Origin: Arctopsyche grandis
Lineage: Eukaryota; Arthropoda; Insecta; Trichoptera; Hydropsychidae
Direction of reading: 5' to 3'
Length of the DNA stretch: 64,000 bases
NCBI RefSeq assembly: GCF_051622035.1
Contig: NC_135366.1
Span: forward strand, 11,117,501-11,181,500
Below, piece by piece: positions 1 to 12,235 of this stretch; positions within the stretch are counted from its first letter, which is position 1; the number at the start of each line of letters is the position of its first letter. The notes below the pieces were generated by a model. That model made no database searches and was not told the DNA's origin. It saw only the letters and a program-made list of their open reading frames with translations. Made by a program: the position numbers and the translations under genes.

Positions 1-956
1 TAAAGAAACTGGCTTATTTTATACCCATTGATTTTCAACTAGCAATACAGTGTAAAAAAAGTCCCCTTTTTATTCTACGAATGTTGCATCAATTCAAATG
101 GCGCATGAATCTATATTAATTAAACTAATGAGAGCGATAGATTCACAAGAGACCCATCGGCGAAAAGGTCCCGACGGATAAATCGCACTTCGAAGGTGGG
201 ATCAGGAGGTGGGTGGGTGGGAAGAGGTCGGGCGGTCCATTTGTCCGTTTTTCCGGTCCTCACAAGGTCCCTACACCCTTTTTATTTCGCACGCACCGCG
301 AGTAATGAATTCACCCCCACCATATCTGGACCGGAGGCTCGTTCCGCAAGTTTATTAAGGCGATTCCACTTTAAAACCGCAAGGCGGTTGGTATTCGAGC
401 GGCGTGGTAGCCACCCACCTCACCCACCCACCCACCCACCCACCCACCCACCGGGACATTACCATTCTCGGGGCGAGACGTGATCCCATAATGTGCTGGA
501 CGGGCCAACATCCGACCTCGTTCCTCCCAAACACACGTCGGATTAACGGAACGTCTTTTGGATGTGTTTGCTCTAAGGTTGAGACGGTGGGTCGCTACGT
601 AAATACGCTTGGAGATACACTACGTGTACGCCACGTACGAGAATCATTGGTTTTGAGTATATTTATTATGAGACTTTCTGATTTTCTGATACATACACTA
701 AATCAATAACACCCTACTGAAACTGAAATTCAATATAAATAAATAAAATTGAACCATCTTCAAATTTTCCGACAAATTAACGTTCATTTGAGCTATTAAA
801 CTAAATCAATAGGAGCCGTAATTACAAACATCGATATTAATAACTTGCAGCAATAAAATATACGAACGAGTAATTTCGACTTGGCTCCAGCATTGTACTT
901 GGTCATTTCGACTTGGCTCCAGTGTTGTACGTCCGAAGATTTTTTAATTTTTAATT
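1..956. other. Intergenic DNA, no gene seen
   Basis: No coding region is supported. Positions 180-660 are richer in GC than their surroundings. Two inverted G/C tracts occur: (GGGT) repeats near 205-222 and a (CCCA) run near 415-452. A 24-bp direct repeat containing TTTCGACTTGGCTCCAG occurs at about 873-896 and 905-928. Open frames here exist only because of the CCCA repeat. Confidence 0.6.
415..452. repeat. (CCCA)n microsatellite
   Basis: About nine tandem CCCA units. The complementary strand reads (GGGT)n and has more than four G3 runs, enough in principle for a G-quadruplex. A shorter run of the opposite strand sense lies at 205-222. Confidence 0.9.
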
Positions 957-1440
957 TCGTAGATTAGCGGATATTATTTTAACATATTTATCTGGTAACC
1001 TGCGCTCATCATTACTTTCTTAAGTTGAATGTGATGTATGAGTGGAATCTTAATCTACTCTCTTCCATTTGGGCCTCGCTGTGATTTTATTTTTTATTCA
1101 TATTTTGTTTTATTTTATTTTACTTTTTCTTTCTCCTTTGTACATTTTTATATACTATTTTAATTTTATTCAGTGTAAACAAAGAATGGGATTTATGGAT
1201 TTTATTTTTGATTTTTACACTTTTGTTATTTTTTTTTTCCTCTCTGAATGATGTATTATTTTCCTTTTGTTACTTTTTTTATTATTTTATTTTACCATGT
1301 TTTCTGCTTTTGCTTTTTTCCTATATTTACAGTTTACTTGTTTTTATATCATGTTTTTATATATTTTTCAATTGTAGGCCATTGTGGCGCATTAGGTTCT
1401 TCCTGTAATGCCACAATGGTCCAAAACTATTAAATAAAAT
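957..1440 (+). mobile_element. LINE 3' end, 5'-truncated
   Basis: This block matches, in inverted orientation, the 3' end of the LINE at 28882-29582. The shared part includes the tail of the reverse-transcriptase frame (TATTTATCTGGTAACCTGCG region), a T-rich 3' UTR and the terminal hairpin. The hairpin arms are CCATTGTGGC (1379-1388) and GCCACAATGG (1410-1419), followed by a short TAAA-type tail. It is 5'-truncated, as is usual for retroposed LINE copies. The short open frames inside it are low-complexity UTR, not genes. Confidence 0.85.
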
Positions 1441-1859
1441 GTAAAATTTTTCCTTCAAATAACCATTAATTATAATTTTTTTTCAAAAATGAGCAATTCC
1501 TGTTTACATTAAAAATAAATACAAGATAAAAAAAAATAGATTCTGATTCTATTCTGAAGTGTGCATTGTTAAAAAATAAAATAACTACAAATATTCCAAA
1601 AATATATTCACCGTTTCTTTTAATTGCAAAAACTACATATGTGTAAATTTAAATTTTCATTTGTAAAGTTTTAATTTTTTTTTTTGTTAAGTAATATAAT
1701 TTTACCAGAACGTACCCTTCTTTAAAGGAAGAAAATGTAACAAGATAAAAAATTAAATATAATATAATATTTATTATATGTATTTTACAGTTATCTAAAA
1801 ATAATTATGACGAAAATAAAAGCACAAAGCGGCCTGTGTGTCTGCGCCTTAATTATTCG
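1441..1859. other. AT-rich intergenic DNA
   Basis: Very AT-rich with poly-T and poly-A runs. I see no gene or recognisable repeat. Confidence 0.5.
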
Positions 1860-2215
1860 ATCAAAATAAGCTTCTGATAAGATTTGGTTGGTTAACGTCT
1901 TAATTTGAGTTGACTCGCCTCTCGTTCTCTAAAAATAATTTGAAAAGGCTTTGAATTGTCAACTACATATTAATATTCATATGGATTTATATTGGTTTGG
2001 ATTTATTTAATCTAAAATATACTGATCTGGGTGTGGGATTGTTTAGTTTGGGATCGTAGCATGTTATATTTTTTTATATTTATCCTTATTTGTTTTTAAT
2101 TATGGTTACTTTTATTTTTTCACCTTAGTGTACATTTTTTTCTTTTTGTGTAGCCATAGTGACGACTTACAGCTAATCTGTAATTTCACTATAGCGAAAT
2201 TGTAAATAAATAAAT
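1860..2215 (+). mobile_element. Probable LINE/SINE 3' tail
   Basis: T-rich sequence ends in the same kind of terminal hairpin as the other LINE tails: ATAGTGA (2156-2162) pairs with TCACTAT (2186-2192), the inner part reads AATCTGTAAT, and an (AAAT)n tail follows. The 5' limit is a guess. The next LINE starts directly after the tail, so that element probably inserted into it. Confidence 0.5.
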
Positions 2216-2267
2216 ATGATTCGGCGTTCGGCGTTCGCTCGAGTCGCACGTCGCACTGTGCTGTGTT

Positions 2268-3802
2268 TTGAACAAAATTACAACTACTTCTACCATGGAG
2301 GATATTATATCTTTGAGCCGGACGATACTTGCTGACCTTTCAAAGAAGGGTTCTGGTGCCAATGTCCTTACCAGGGACAGGGTGCAATTTATCAGCGCCT
2401 CCATTAACAGTATAGTATCTATCGCACGCGTCGCTTTTGACAGTCTGGCCTCGCTGAAACAGTCTGTGGAGTTCCTCCAGACTGTCCACTCAGATATCGG
2501 CAAAATTAGGAGGATGATGTGTCGTTCTTCTCCGGCAGCAATCCTGGCTCCAGCTGTTTCTGGCGTACCTACGACTCTGCAATCGGGTGAGGTAACATTA
2601 CATGTACTCTCCACTTCGACAACACACATGGAATGCAACAATACCAGCAGCGTGGCTCGGTCGTTAAGCTTCTGCTTAACACTGAGAGGCGCCGAGTTCG
2701 ATCCCTTGAGCTGACCTCGATTGAAAAGAATTTTTCTGAGTATATCTGTAATGCTGCTGGTCAGACCAGGATTTGTGACTCCTGGTTGATCGTTTCCTAT
2801 CAGAGTTTGCCAATTTTCTCTGATTTCATTGTTGAAACGATTCCCGATTAAAAATTGGCTAAAAATCCTTCCTACCCACTATGTCACCACTATTTGAGTA
2901 TGATTAATGTAAATATTACAATAAAAATGTATGTACAATTCATAGATGTCTCGTTAATTGTCGAGTTTAAGTCAGTGTCTCGTAATTTAGCGACTTATAT
3001 AATAAAAAATGCTGTATTGTTTGTAATTTGGCCAGGAAGGCGCATTGGGGTTTACCTGTAATGCCTTCCTGGTATGAAATTAAATAAAATAAAATAAATA
3101 AAATAAAATACCACTGTGTGTAAACAAACACCTGTCAGTGGCCAGTATGAAGTTTCAGCGGTATCCTCTGCCACTTCACCTCAGCATTCTTCAGCTTCAA
3201 CTTCACTTGCATCTGCTTCAGCTTCAGCATTTACTCCTGGTTGTGCTACTGTTTCTGCTTCTCCTTCTTCTCCTATAAAACCCGCGAAATCTTACAGTCA
3301 AGTCGCAGCGCTATCTTCTTCTTCTTCACATCTGCCATCTTCAGCTTTAGGCACACTTACATCAGCTTCTGCTCCAGCATCTGCTTGTGTTCCTGTTTCT
3401 TGTGCTCCTGCTTCTGCTTCTACACCTGATAATATTCTACAGAACACCGCACTATCTTCGTCTCCAGGAACATCATCTCGTCCTTCTCGACAGTTATTTA
3501 CTGGTACCGGTTCTACTAGGAACCTCTTATTGCCAGCACAACATAGGAAGTTTGTTCATGTTATTTATCTTCACAATGACACCACCATTGACTCATTAAC
3601 TAATTACGTAAACATGAAATTGCCATCCAGTGATGCTACAGCTGTAAAATTAAACTCGAAGGGTCCTAAAGTTTACTCTTCTTTCAAATTATCTGTCATC
3701 GAAGCTGTCTATACTAGTGTCTTGAATCCGAACTTTTGGCCCGCTGGTATAGCTTTCAACCCATGGAAATTTCGTCGGAGCCCGGCACCCTATAACAAAT
3801 AG
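2268..3802 (+). pseudogene. LINE ORF1 (gag-like), split by a SINE
   Basis: The first part (2268 to about 2646) encodes a 126-residue N-terminal region with a DIISLSRTILADLSKK segment. The second part (from about 3107) has a long Ser/Ala/Pro-rich linker. It ends in a domain containing SSFKLSV and NPNFWPAGI, which resembles the C-terminal nucleic-acid-binding domain of ORF1p in CR1/Jockey-type LINEs. The two parts are separated by the SINE at 2647-3106. Codon phase is the same on both sides of the 7-bp target duplication, so the frame was open before the SINE landed. The start codon at 2268 is uncertain; another ATG lies at 2295. Confidence 0.8.
2647..3106 (+). mobile_element. tRNA-headed SINE nested in LINE ORF1
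   Basis: The head carries pol III promoter-like boxes: A box in GTGGCTCGGTCGTTAAGC and B box in GAGTTCGATCC (about 2693-2703). A family core follows (GTGACTCC...GATCGTTTC...CAGAGTTTGCCAATTTT), shared with the other SINEs here. The tail is a hairpin, CCAGGAAGGC (3032-3041) with GCCTTCCTGG (3063-3072), then (AAAT)n. A perfect 7-bp duplication AATACCA flanks it (2640-2646 and 3107-3113). Confidence 0.9.
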
Positions 3803-3821
3803 GGTTCGCAAGATTCGCAAG

Positions 3822-4340
3822 ATGACAATGCTGTACCAAAATGTTAGGGGTCTTAACTCCAAAACTGTTGATTGCCTTTCTTCTGTTCTGGTACAGCATC
3901 ATGACTTCATTGCACTTACGGAGACTTGGCTAAATGAATCTGTTTGCGACTTCGAGATATTCGATGATAGATACTTAGTTTTTAGAAGAGATAGAGGCAG
4001 CAGAGGAGGCGGTGTTTTACTGGCTGTTCGTGCCGATCGTGTGCGGTATGCTCAACAAATTCACCGTCTTCAATCAGTTGGTGAACATCTTTGGGTTCGA
4101 GTTGATCTTCCGCGGTGTTCCATCTATATTTGTGTAGTATATTTTCCTCCAAATCAAAACGATAAGATCTCTGAAGTTTTTTTTTTTTTTTTTTTTAATA
4201 AGTTACAAGAGGAATTTAACTTTTTAAAGAGTAAAAATATTTTGATTGTAGGGGACTTAAACACTGTTTCTTTGAAGAATGTAAGCATGGAACTGTCGCA
4301 TATGTGCAAGCTTTTTAATTTACTTTTAATTCAATTTTAA
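3822..4340 (+). pseudogene. LINE ORF2 fragment: AP-endonuclease domain, truncated
   Basis: A 172-residue frame begins YQNVRGLNSKT, continues ALTETWL, then RRDRGSRGGG and VVYFPPNQ, and reaches ILIVGDLN. These are the ordered motifs of the apurinic-like endonuclease that nicks target DNA in non-LTR retrotransposons. After GDLN the similarity stops and the frame ends within 23 residues, so the rest of the endonuclease and all of the reverse transcriptase are deleted. An approximately 20-base T run at 4177-4196 makes a phenylalanine stretch. Confidence 0.88.
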
Positions 4341-4635
4341 CTATTTATATATTTATATATATATGTGATTTTTGTTTATTATTTTCAATTTGTAATTTTT
4401 AATTTTTTTTTAATTTTTGATTTTTCAATTTTTTTTTAATTCTCAATTTTTCAATATTTAATTTTTATTTACAATTTTTTTTAATGTTTTATTTTATTTG
4501 TTTTTCTATTATTATTGTTTTATTTTTTCTTATGTTTTTGATCTTTTATGTATTGTCTGGCTACAGTATCATATTGGGGTGACCTGTAAAGACACTGTGG
4601 TATACTTGTATATTAAATAAATAAATAAATAAATG

Positions 4636-6083
4636 TTGGAAAAATTACATACATATATTCATATGGTTTCCGCATTGATTAATAAACATTCTGCACTTGC
4701 GTTATAAAAGTTTTTGCTAATATGCCATATTATTTATACATTTAAGAGCCGAAAAATTAAAATGTGGAAATATAAAACAAGACTGATTAATTTTTAAGTA
4801 CATATGTAGGTAGTCAGCCACTGCAATCGCCGGAAAGATTCTCATCTGATATTCCTGTATAGAATGTTAAATTCTAGCATGGAAACATTTGTTTTGTTTT
4901 GTTGTACTTTAATATTGAAAGACGGTTCATAAGATCCATTAATCCATTTCCTTTGTCAGTATTTAATAGCGATGTATCGTATAATAGTAATATAATTTCT
5001 TATTGATGGTATTTATGATTGCGTAAGTTCATGTACGTTTTTCATACACAGTGCACAGTGTAGAGGTTTGCAGATTCACGATTTTCAAAATTTTATATTG
5101 TCAGATATCTGAAATTTTAAGCACTGTAGTAAATTTTCATTTACATAGTAGCGTCACACGTGAACAAACTAGTGACTCGCTACAAACAACGAGACACATT
5201 TGTACCGGGCGCATTTGTGACTTGTAGAATGGAGCTCACTTTTCATCTATTCAAATATGATATTGATCAGTGATTAAATGGATATTATTGAGAGAGGTAT
5301 GTAAAAAAATATTTTATTAAAATTTTACACATACTAACTACTTTTAGTTGTATGTGTACTTCGAGTTTTTTTGGAAAAATAAAATGGTTTATGAAGCTTT
5401 TCTTACATGTGCATTCGAATATACCCCTATAATACTATACAATTATCAAATTTGAACTGTTAGACCATGAGAAACTGCAAAAAAAAGTAGCAAATACTTC
5501 ATCGACCGACATCATGATTATCACCGTCAAATTTTTGTCTTTATTTTATTATTTGTTGCACTGATTAACAAATTTCAACTTTGTTCATATCATTGAAATA
5601 CAGTTTTTTTAATATATTTTTGACTACTGAATACGAATATGATAAAAATATAAGCTTGTGCAATCATCTAATACTTTCATAGGCAAAGTAACAAATCATA
5701 ATTAAGTAACTACATAATTTTTTTTGTTACCATTTGATAGGTTCGTATTTATTTTACATTTTGTTCGCATGCCTTTTCAAATTTATTTATTTATTAATTT
5801 AAAATACTTGGGGAATGCGACAAAGCCGTTAGACCTAAAGGGTTTCACTTGAGAGAGAAAAATAATAAAACATTCAAAATAACAGTAACTAAAAGATAAC
5901 AAAAATATAGAAAGAAATGAAGATATTGAAAAAAAAAAGAATTTTAAAATTCCTTTAAGCTTAAGACAGACATTTAGTTTGTTTTTAAAAATATTAACGT
6001 TTTCAGAATTCACTAGATTGTTGGGAAGAAGAAGATTGATTGAAGAGTTGAAAAATAATGTTAAAACACATAAAACTTTGAAT
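4636..6083. other. AT-rich intergenic DNA
   Basis: No gene, transposon end or RNA gene recognised. A slightly GC-richer patch lies at 5150-5240. Confidence 0.5.
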
Positions 6084-6091
6084 GTACGTAT

Positions 6092-6829
6092 TATGGCTTC
6101 CAATCCCGGGATCCCGGTGTTTTCTGGTACCGTGAATCCCGGTGCTGAAACTAGTCTGAATACCGGGATTACGGTGCTGGCAGTGTCTTTAAAAATATTA
6201 TTTTTACAAAAGTAATATGGAAAAAAAACATAAAACAACATTATATAATGAACGATGGTGGGATGAGCAAAGACAGTCATAATCCATTTGTTTGCCACTC
6301 GTTTTGACGCCAGCTTGCCGTTTCCACGAAATGGCATGAATTGTGTCGCAGATATTGTGCTCAACCACAATGATATTTGAAGCATATTTTAACTGATTCG
6401 AACTCAGAATCGACCACTGATTACGTTTTTGTGATCTAGAAGAAATGTGTGTGTGTATGAGTTTCTGTGTGAGTGTCTGTATGTTTATTGTGTATCAGTG
6501 TATTTTGGGGATTTTTTGAACACTGTTTGTCCTATCGAACTGGAACTTAGTATTATTGGTTACTGAAATTTTTATAAATACCCCGTAATTTATTTTCAAA
6601 TTTTTAAGTTGACCGGAAATGGTACCTCCCCTTATAGGTATATGGGAGTATTTTTTGCGTGAAACATCGGTAGAGTTTGCAAAATGCAATTGAACGTTTT
6701 TGAAATATGAAAACATGCTTTTTTTCTTATACATTTGAAATCCCGGTGCTAGCGCCGGGATCCCGGGATCGGAAATTCCCAGCACCGCAATCCCGGTGCT
6801 GAAGTAACCTTCCGGGATTGGAAGCACTA
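6092..6829. mobile_element. hAT-like element with inverted ends
   Basis: The ends are inverted: TATGGCTTCCAATCCCGG on the left, and TAGTGCTTCCAATCCCGG as the reverse complement of the right end. Several subterminal GGGATC and CCGGTGCT words occur in both orientations. Flanking octamers GTACGTAT (6084-6091) and GTATGTAT (6830-6837) match at seven of eight positions, as expected for an 8-bp hAT duplication. I could not recognise a transposase inside. Confidence 0.7.
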
Positions 6830-6837
6830 GTATGTAT

Positions 6838-8221
6838 GTATACGTGTATATAACTGAATAACGATCCAATTCAAAGGCACCTATTCTGACCTTATAAAAA
6901 TAGTCTGTCTTAAAATAAGCCAAAAACAATGTCAAGAGTTCAACATCAAACCGTACGCACACACACATACGATAAGCTTTGTTTAGTCTTTGTTTCACTA
7001 ATTCGAGCTCAAATTACCCTCCCCGAATAAACGAAATCCGATACGAATCGATGCCAACTTGTCTAAAGTGGTCGTATTTTAACGTCAACGATTATTACGC
7101 CGTCATTTTCGACGAACTTTGTCTGCCTGCCTATATCCGAGTTTCATTTTTGAAAGCACTTCGTCGTCAGCGTAAGTTACGCCGCCCGTATCCGTTTACT
7201 TGTTCTTTTCACTTTGCGAATGCGGCTGTTTAATATTTCACGGATGACTCGCCGCCGATATTAACATGACGAAAATTCGCCCAAAGATTCCGAAACCGGA
7301 TAATTCGCGAAATTTTCCAAAGCGGAAGAGTTTTCCCGACTTTATATTGTCTTAATTTCGACACAAAGTCGACGACGACCTCCGTGCCCGCTTCAGACTC
7401 TCGGCTCAATGTAATATTAAAAGAAATATTTTGACAAGCGAAATGGGGTGGTTAATTTATTATAAAAACAGTTATTAAATATTTCATGGTTTTATAATTT
7501 TAATAAAGTTCTCAAAACCACAGAAGAGTCTGGCATTTATTTTTCTTCGAAAATTTTCTTTATATATGTACATGTAATATAATATTTAATGCGAATAAAC
7601 GATATACATACGTCTATTTACTTTATATTATACTAACATAATGAACTAATTTAAACGGAATGAATCATTGTATGCACTGTAAAATTTTATACAAATTAGC
7701 CGATGCCTATACCGAGTCATTATATTTGAAAGTGGCAAAAATTCTAATTTTCAGTTCCAAAAACACTATTTCTGTTTGACTTAATTCACAAATTGTTATT
7801 ACTTAGCAAATAAACTATTGAATAGCAAAATAAACGTATTACAGGCCACCAGTATTTTTAAATATTTTTAAACGTAAAACATTATATTTAATGCTTTGCG
7901 AAATGTTTCTCAAAATGAAGAAAAATGGACTCTTGCCACATTCAAATAAAACGGCTCATACGAGTATATTGATAATACGATATGCGAAAAGATTTGTAAT
8001 ATTAACTTTATATTATATATCCAAACAATATATGTAAATTACGTGTTGATATCCATCAAATATTATTGCATAACTTGTTTAATTAAGTCGCTCCAATAAT
8101 TTGATCCATTTATAAATACCAAAGCGGAAAACACTTGAACAAGACCACACACCCAATTAACCACAATATTAAATAATATTTCAACATTTTATTAACTTCT
8201 TCTTCTATATATACACATATA
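6838..8221. other. Intergenic DNA with a CpG-richer island
   Basis: Positions 6980-7430 are clearly richer in GC and CpG than the flanks and show no tandem structure. A short open frame there (6979-7233) has no recognisable domain. The remainder is AT-rich. The island could be a regulatory or conserved non-coding element; nothing in the sequence proves it. Confidence 0.45.
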
Positions 8222-8235
8222 TATCATCATCATCA

Positions 8236-9882
8236 TCATTTACAGCCATTCGCCATCCACTGCTGGATGAAGGCCTCTCCAACACGCTTCCACTCGTCTC
8301 TGTTTTGCGCAACACTCATCCATCTCATTCCGCACATTTTCCTAATTTCGTTCACCCATCTTCCTTGCGGTCTTCCTTTTACTCTTTTGCCTTCTCTCGG
8401 GTACCATTCAAGCACTTCTTTTGTCCACCTTTCGTCCATCCTCCTAGCTACGTGACCCGCCCATTGCCATTTCAATCTCTTCACTCTATCCACTATGTCC
8501 ACTACCCTTGTCATATTTCTCACCCACGTGTTCCGCTTCCTGTCTTTCCTCGTTATGCCAAGCATACAGCGTTCCATACTTCTTTGAGTGCATTGGATTT
8601 TATTTTGCATCTTGGCGTTCAGTGTCCAAGTTTCACATCCATACGTCATCACTGGCAAAACGCATTGATCAAAGATCCTTTTCTTCAGGCAGAGTGGCAT
8701 TTTTGATTTAAAAACAGCATTCATCCGTCCAAATGCACTCCACCCTAATTTCATACGTCTCTTTATCTCTTCATTTTTACTACCAGACATGTCAATTATT
8801 TGACCTAAATATAAATAATTATTTACTACTTCTACTGGTTTATCATCTAAGGGGATGCTATCAGGCATGCAATAACTATTGAACATTAGTTTAGTCTTAT
8901 CTACGTTAATTTTTAATCCTACTTTTCTACTTTCCCTGTCCAGCTGTGTTAGTCTGATAAGTAGGTCAGCTGAATCACGAGCTACTAAAACTATATCGTC
9001 TGCGAACCGAAGGTGACTCAAAAAGCGACCATTGATGCTTACTCCGGCTGTATCCCAATCCAATTTCCTGAAAACTCCCTCAAGCACCGCATTGAATAAC
9101 TTGGGCGAGATTGTATCTCCTTGTCTTACTCCTTTTCCTATGCTAAATCTATCTGTACCTGAAAAAATTTTAACCGAAGCTGTGGCATTCTTATATATTG
9201 CAGCTAACAGTCCCACATAGGGTTCCGGCACTCCCTGTGTTTTTAGAGCGTTAAGTACTGCATTATGACTAACTGTATCGAAGGCTTTCTCATAATCGAC
9301 GAAACCTAGGCACAATGGCCGTTGATATTCGTTGGCGCGCTCGATTAGTTCGCCAACTACTTGGAGGTGGTCCATTGTGCTGAAATTTGCCCTAAACCCT
9401 GCCTGCTCTATAGGTTGGTTCTCGTCGAGGATATTTTTCAGCCTTTCTGTAATAACCTTCGTGAAGAGCTTGTAGACCGCTGAAAGTAGACTAATGGGTC
9501 GGTAGTTCTTGATATCGCTTTTGTCGCCTTTTTTGTGTATTAAAATGATAGTTGCGTTATTCCATCCTTCTGGTATAGCTTGGTTCTGGATGCATTTGCT
9601 GAAAAGCCTAGCTAAGATATTAATTAGGGGGGGGCCGCCACATTTTAGTAAGTCAATGGGAATATTATCTTCCCCTGGGGTTTTACCGTTCTTTGCAGTT
9701 TTTAGCGCGGCCTCTACTTCGCTAGGCAATACTGCAGGAACCCTTTGGCCGTGTGTCGATTCCAGAGCGGGGAATTGGCCGTTGTCGTTCTCGTATAGTT
9801 TTGCATAGAACGTGTAAACTCTGTCTATGATTTCTTCTCTATTCCTAATTATTACTCCGCTCTCTGATCTGATTGCGATCAT
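8236..9882 (-). pseudogene. RTE reverse transcriptase and C-terminal domain
   Basis: 548 residues. The palm/fingers motifs are in order: NGKTPGEDNIP (65-75), KNYRPISLLS (125-134), FVDYEKAFD (194-202), GVRQGD (251-256) and the catalytic LRFADDIVLV (291-300). The C-terminal part has the WQWAGHVARR segment typical of RTE-like elements and ends WMANGCK just before the (TCA)n tail. The frame continues upstream of the first methionine in the same phase for about 40 codons, so the listed start is not a real one. The domain itself appears intact. Confidence 0.92.
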
Positions 9883-10006
9883 TTGGTTTTTGCCTAAGAA
9901 AAGATCCTGTTTGCACTTTTTCAGGCTACGGTTATTCTTAATGGTATTTTCTATTAGCTTGCTGTTAAAATCCCTGACATCCCTGACTATTCTCTTTTTA
10001 ATTTCC

Positions 10007-11158
10007 TTATTTACTAGATTGTATTTTATTATCCCTATCTAAATTCCTTTTATGCTTAATTAGGTTTTTTGTTTCCGCTGAAATTTTGCTTAATTTAATC
10101 TGTTTCCTGAATCCACCTAATTTCTTACCTGTTGAGGTTAGAACCGAACTAATTACAGTGTTCAATTCCTCGATGTCTGCTTCTGGGTTTAATTTCCCGT
10201 ATCGATTTCCAAGTTCGAGTTCGAATTCCTTTTTCCTAGACCTTAGTTGAGCGAAATCTGGAGAGTTACTGCATCCTTTTATTAATTTCCTTCGTTCGCA
10301 ATTTATATTAATGGCCATCTTGGCACGGACTAATCTGTGATCGCTACCTATATCTACTTTACTTAAAACACTAACGTCTTTAACGGAGTGCAGGGCATTT
10401 GTTAGGATGAAATCGATCTCGTTTCTGTCTCCTTTAGGACTCTCCCAAGTCCACTTATTGTTGGTGTTTTTCCTGAAAAATGAATTAGTGATAAAGAGCC
10501 TGTTGTGTTCTGCGAATTCTATGAGGCGATCGCCTCTGTCGTTTCTTTGGCCGGTACCAAAATTGCCTACTGCTCTTTCTGTATTTGCCTTTTGTCCTAT
10601 TTTTGCGTTAAAGTCGCCCATGATTATTTTAAAGTGGTGACGGCTATTATCGTATGCGTCCTGTATTTTTTCGTAGAAGTCTTCTATTTCCTCGTCTGGG
10701 TGGCTAGATGTGGGGGCGTACACTTGGAAGATTTGACAAGTGTACCTGCTCGAGATTCTTAATACTATATAGCATATACGTTCCGATATGTCGCGTATTT
10801 CTATAATATTTCTTTCTATTCTCTTATTGATAAGAAACCCTACTCCTCCTATTCTACCATTTGGTAGCCCTCTCCAGTAGAGACAGTTACCACTTTTTAG
10901 GATTATTTGGTTTTGCTGTTTTCGTCTTACTTCACTAAGTCCTACTATATCCCATTTGATATTTTCTAATTCATTCTCTAATGCAAGCACACTTCCTTCA
11001 CTCGATAACGTTCTTACATTGTACGTGGCTAAATACAGGTTTCTATTAGCTAAGCTATCATTCATCGTCACTCTTACCTTGTTGGAGGTTTGGATATTAT
11101 TTCTCGCATTTATCCAAGATGTGTTGAGAAAAAGGCGGTACCTGAGAGAGATTTCCAT
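10007..11158 (-). pseudogene. RTE endonuclease domain, frame broken at its end
   Basis: 383 residues. Motifs: ATYNVRTL (44-51), SEVRR (75-79), VYAPTS (146-151), GDFNAK (181-186), EIDFILTN (247-254) and GSDHRL (271-276), which are the catalytic signatures of AP-like endonucleases. The stop at 10007-10009 appears because the phase is one base off from the following reverse transcriptase. In the other phase the reading continues ...LVNKEIKKR and joins the RT. A single-base indel near 10010-10050 is the simplest explanation. Confidence 0.88.
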
Positions 11159-11216
11159 TCAAGGAGTGAGTTCTTACCGCCATAGACTCTTCTCTGTGGT
11201 CAGCTTTGACAGATAG

Positions 11217-12235
<1,019 letters not shown>

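Larger units (their letters stand above)
2216..4635 (+). mobile_element. CR1/L2/Jockey-group LINE with internal deletion
   Basis: The element starts near a GC-rich leader (TTCGGCGTTCGGCGTTCG, about 2220). It carries ORF1 (2268-3802, interrupted by a SINE) and the N-terminal part of an ORF2 endonuclease (3822-4340). Then it runs straight into an AT-rich 3' UTR with a terminal hairpin (ACAGTATC 4563-4570, GACACTGT 4591-4598) and an (AAAT)n tail. The reverse transcriptase is missing while both ends are kept. That is unusual, because LINE copies normally lose their 5' end. The clade is inferred from the ORF1 and endonuclease motifs and the hairpin-plus-short-repeat tail. Confidence 0.85.
8222..11216 (-). 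mobile_element. Near-complete RTE-type LINE
   Basis: A minus-strand element with an endonuclease frame (11158-10007), a reverse-transcriptase frame (9882-8236) and a (TCA)n tail (about 8222-8239) that directly follows the stop. The short 3' end and trinucleotide tail are typical of RTE-clade elements. The leader near 11160-11216 is short and its exact start is inferred. The only obvious lesion is one frame change between the two domains. Fragments of the same family lie at 16262-17245, 48960-49536 and 61037-61345. Confidence 0.92.

Noticed and set aside
196..709. Two overlapping frames around the CCCA repeat
   Set aside because: Low complexity; no domain, no splice or start context.
2189..2641. 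150-codon frame antisense to LINE ORF1
   Set aside because: Shadow of the sense frame, whose domain is recognisable.
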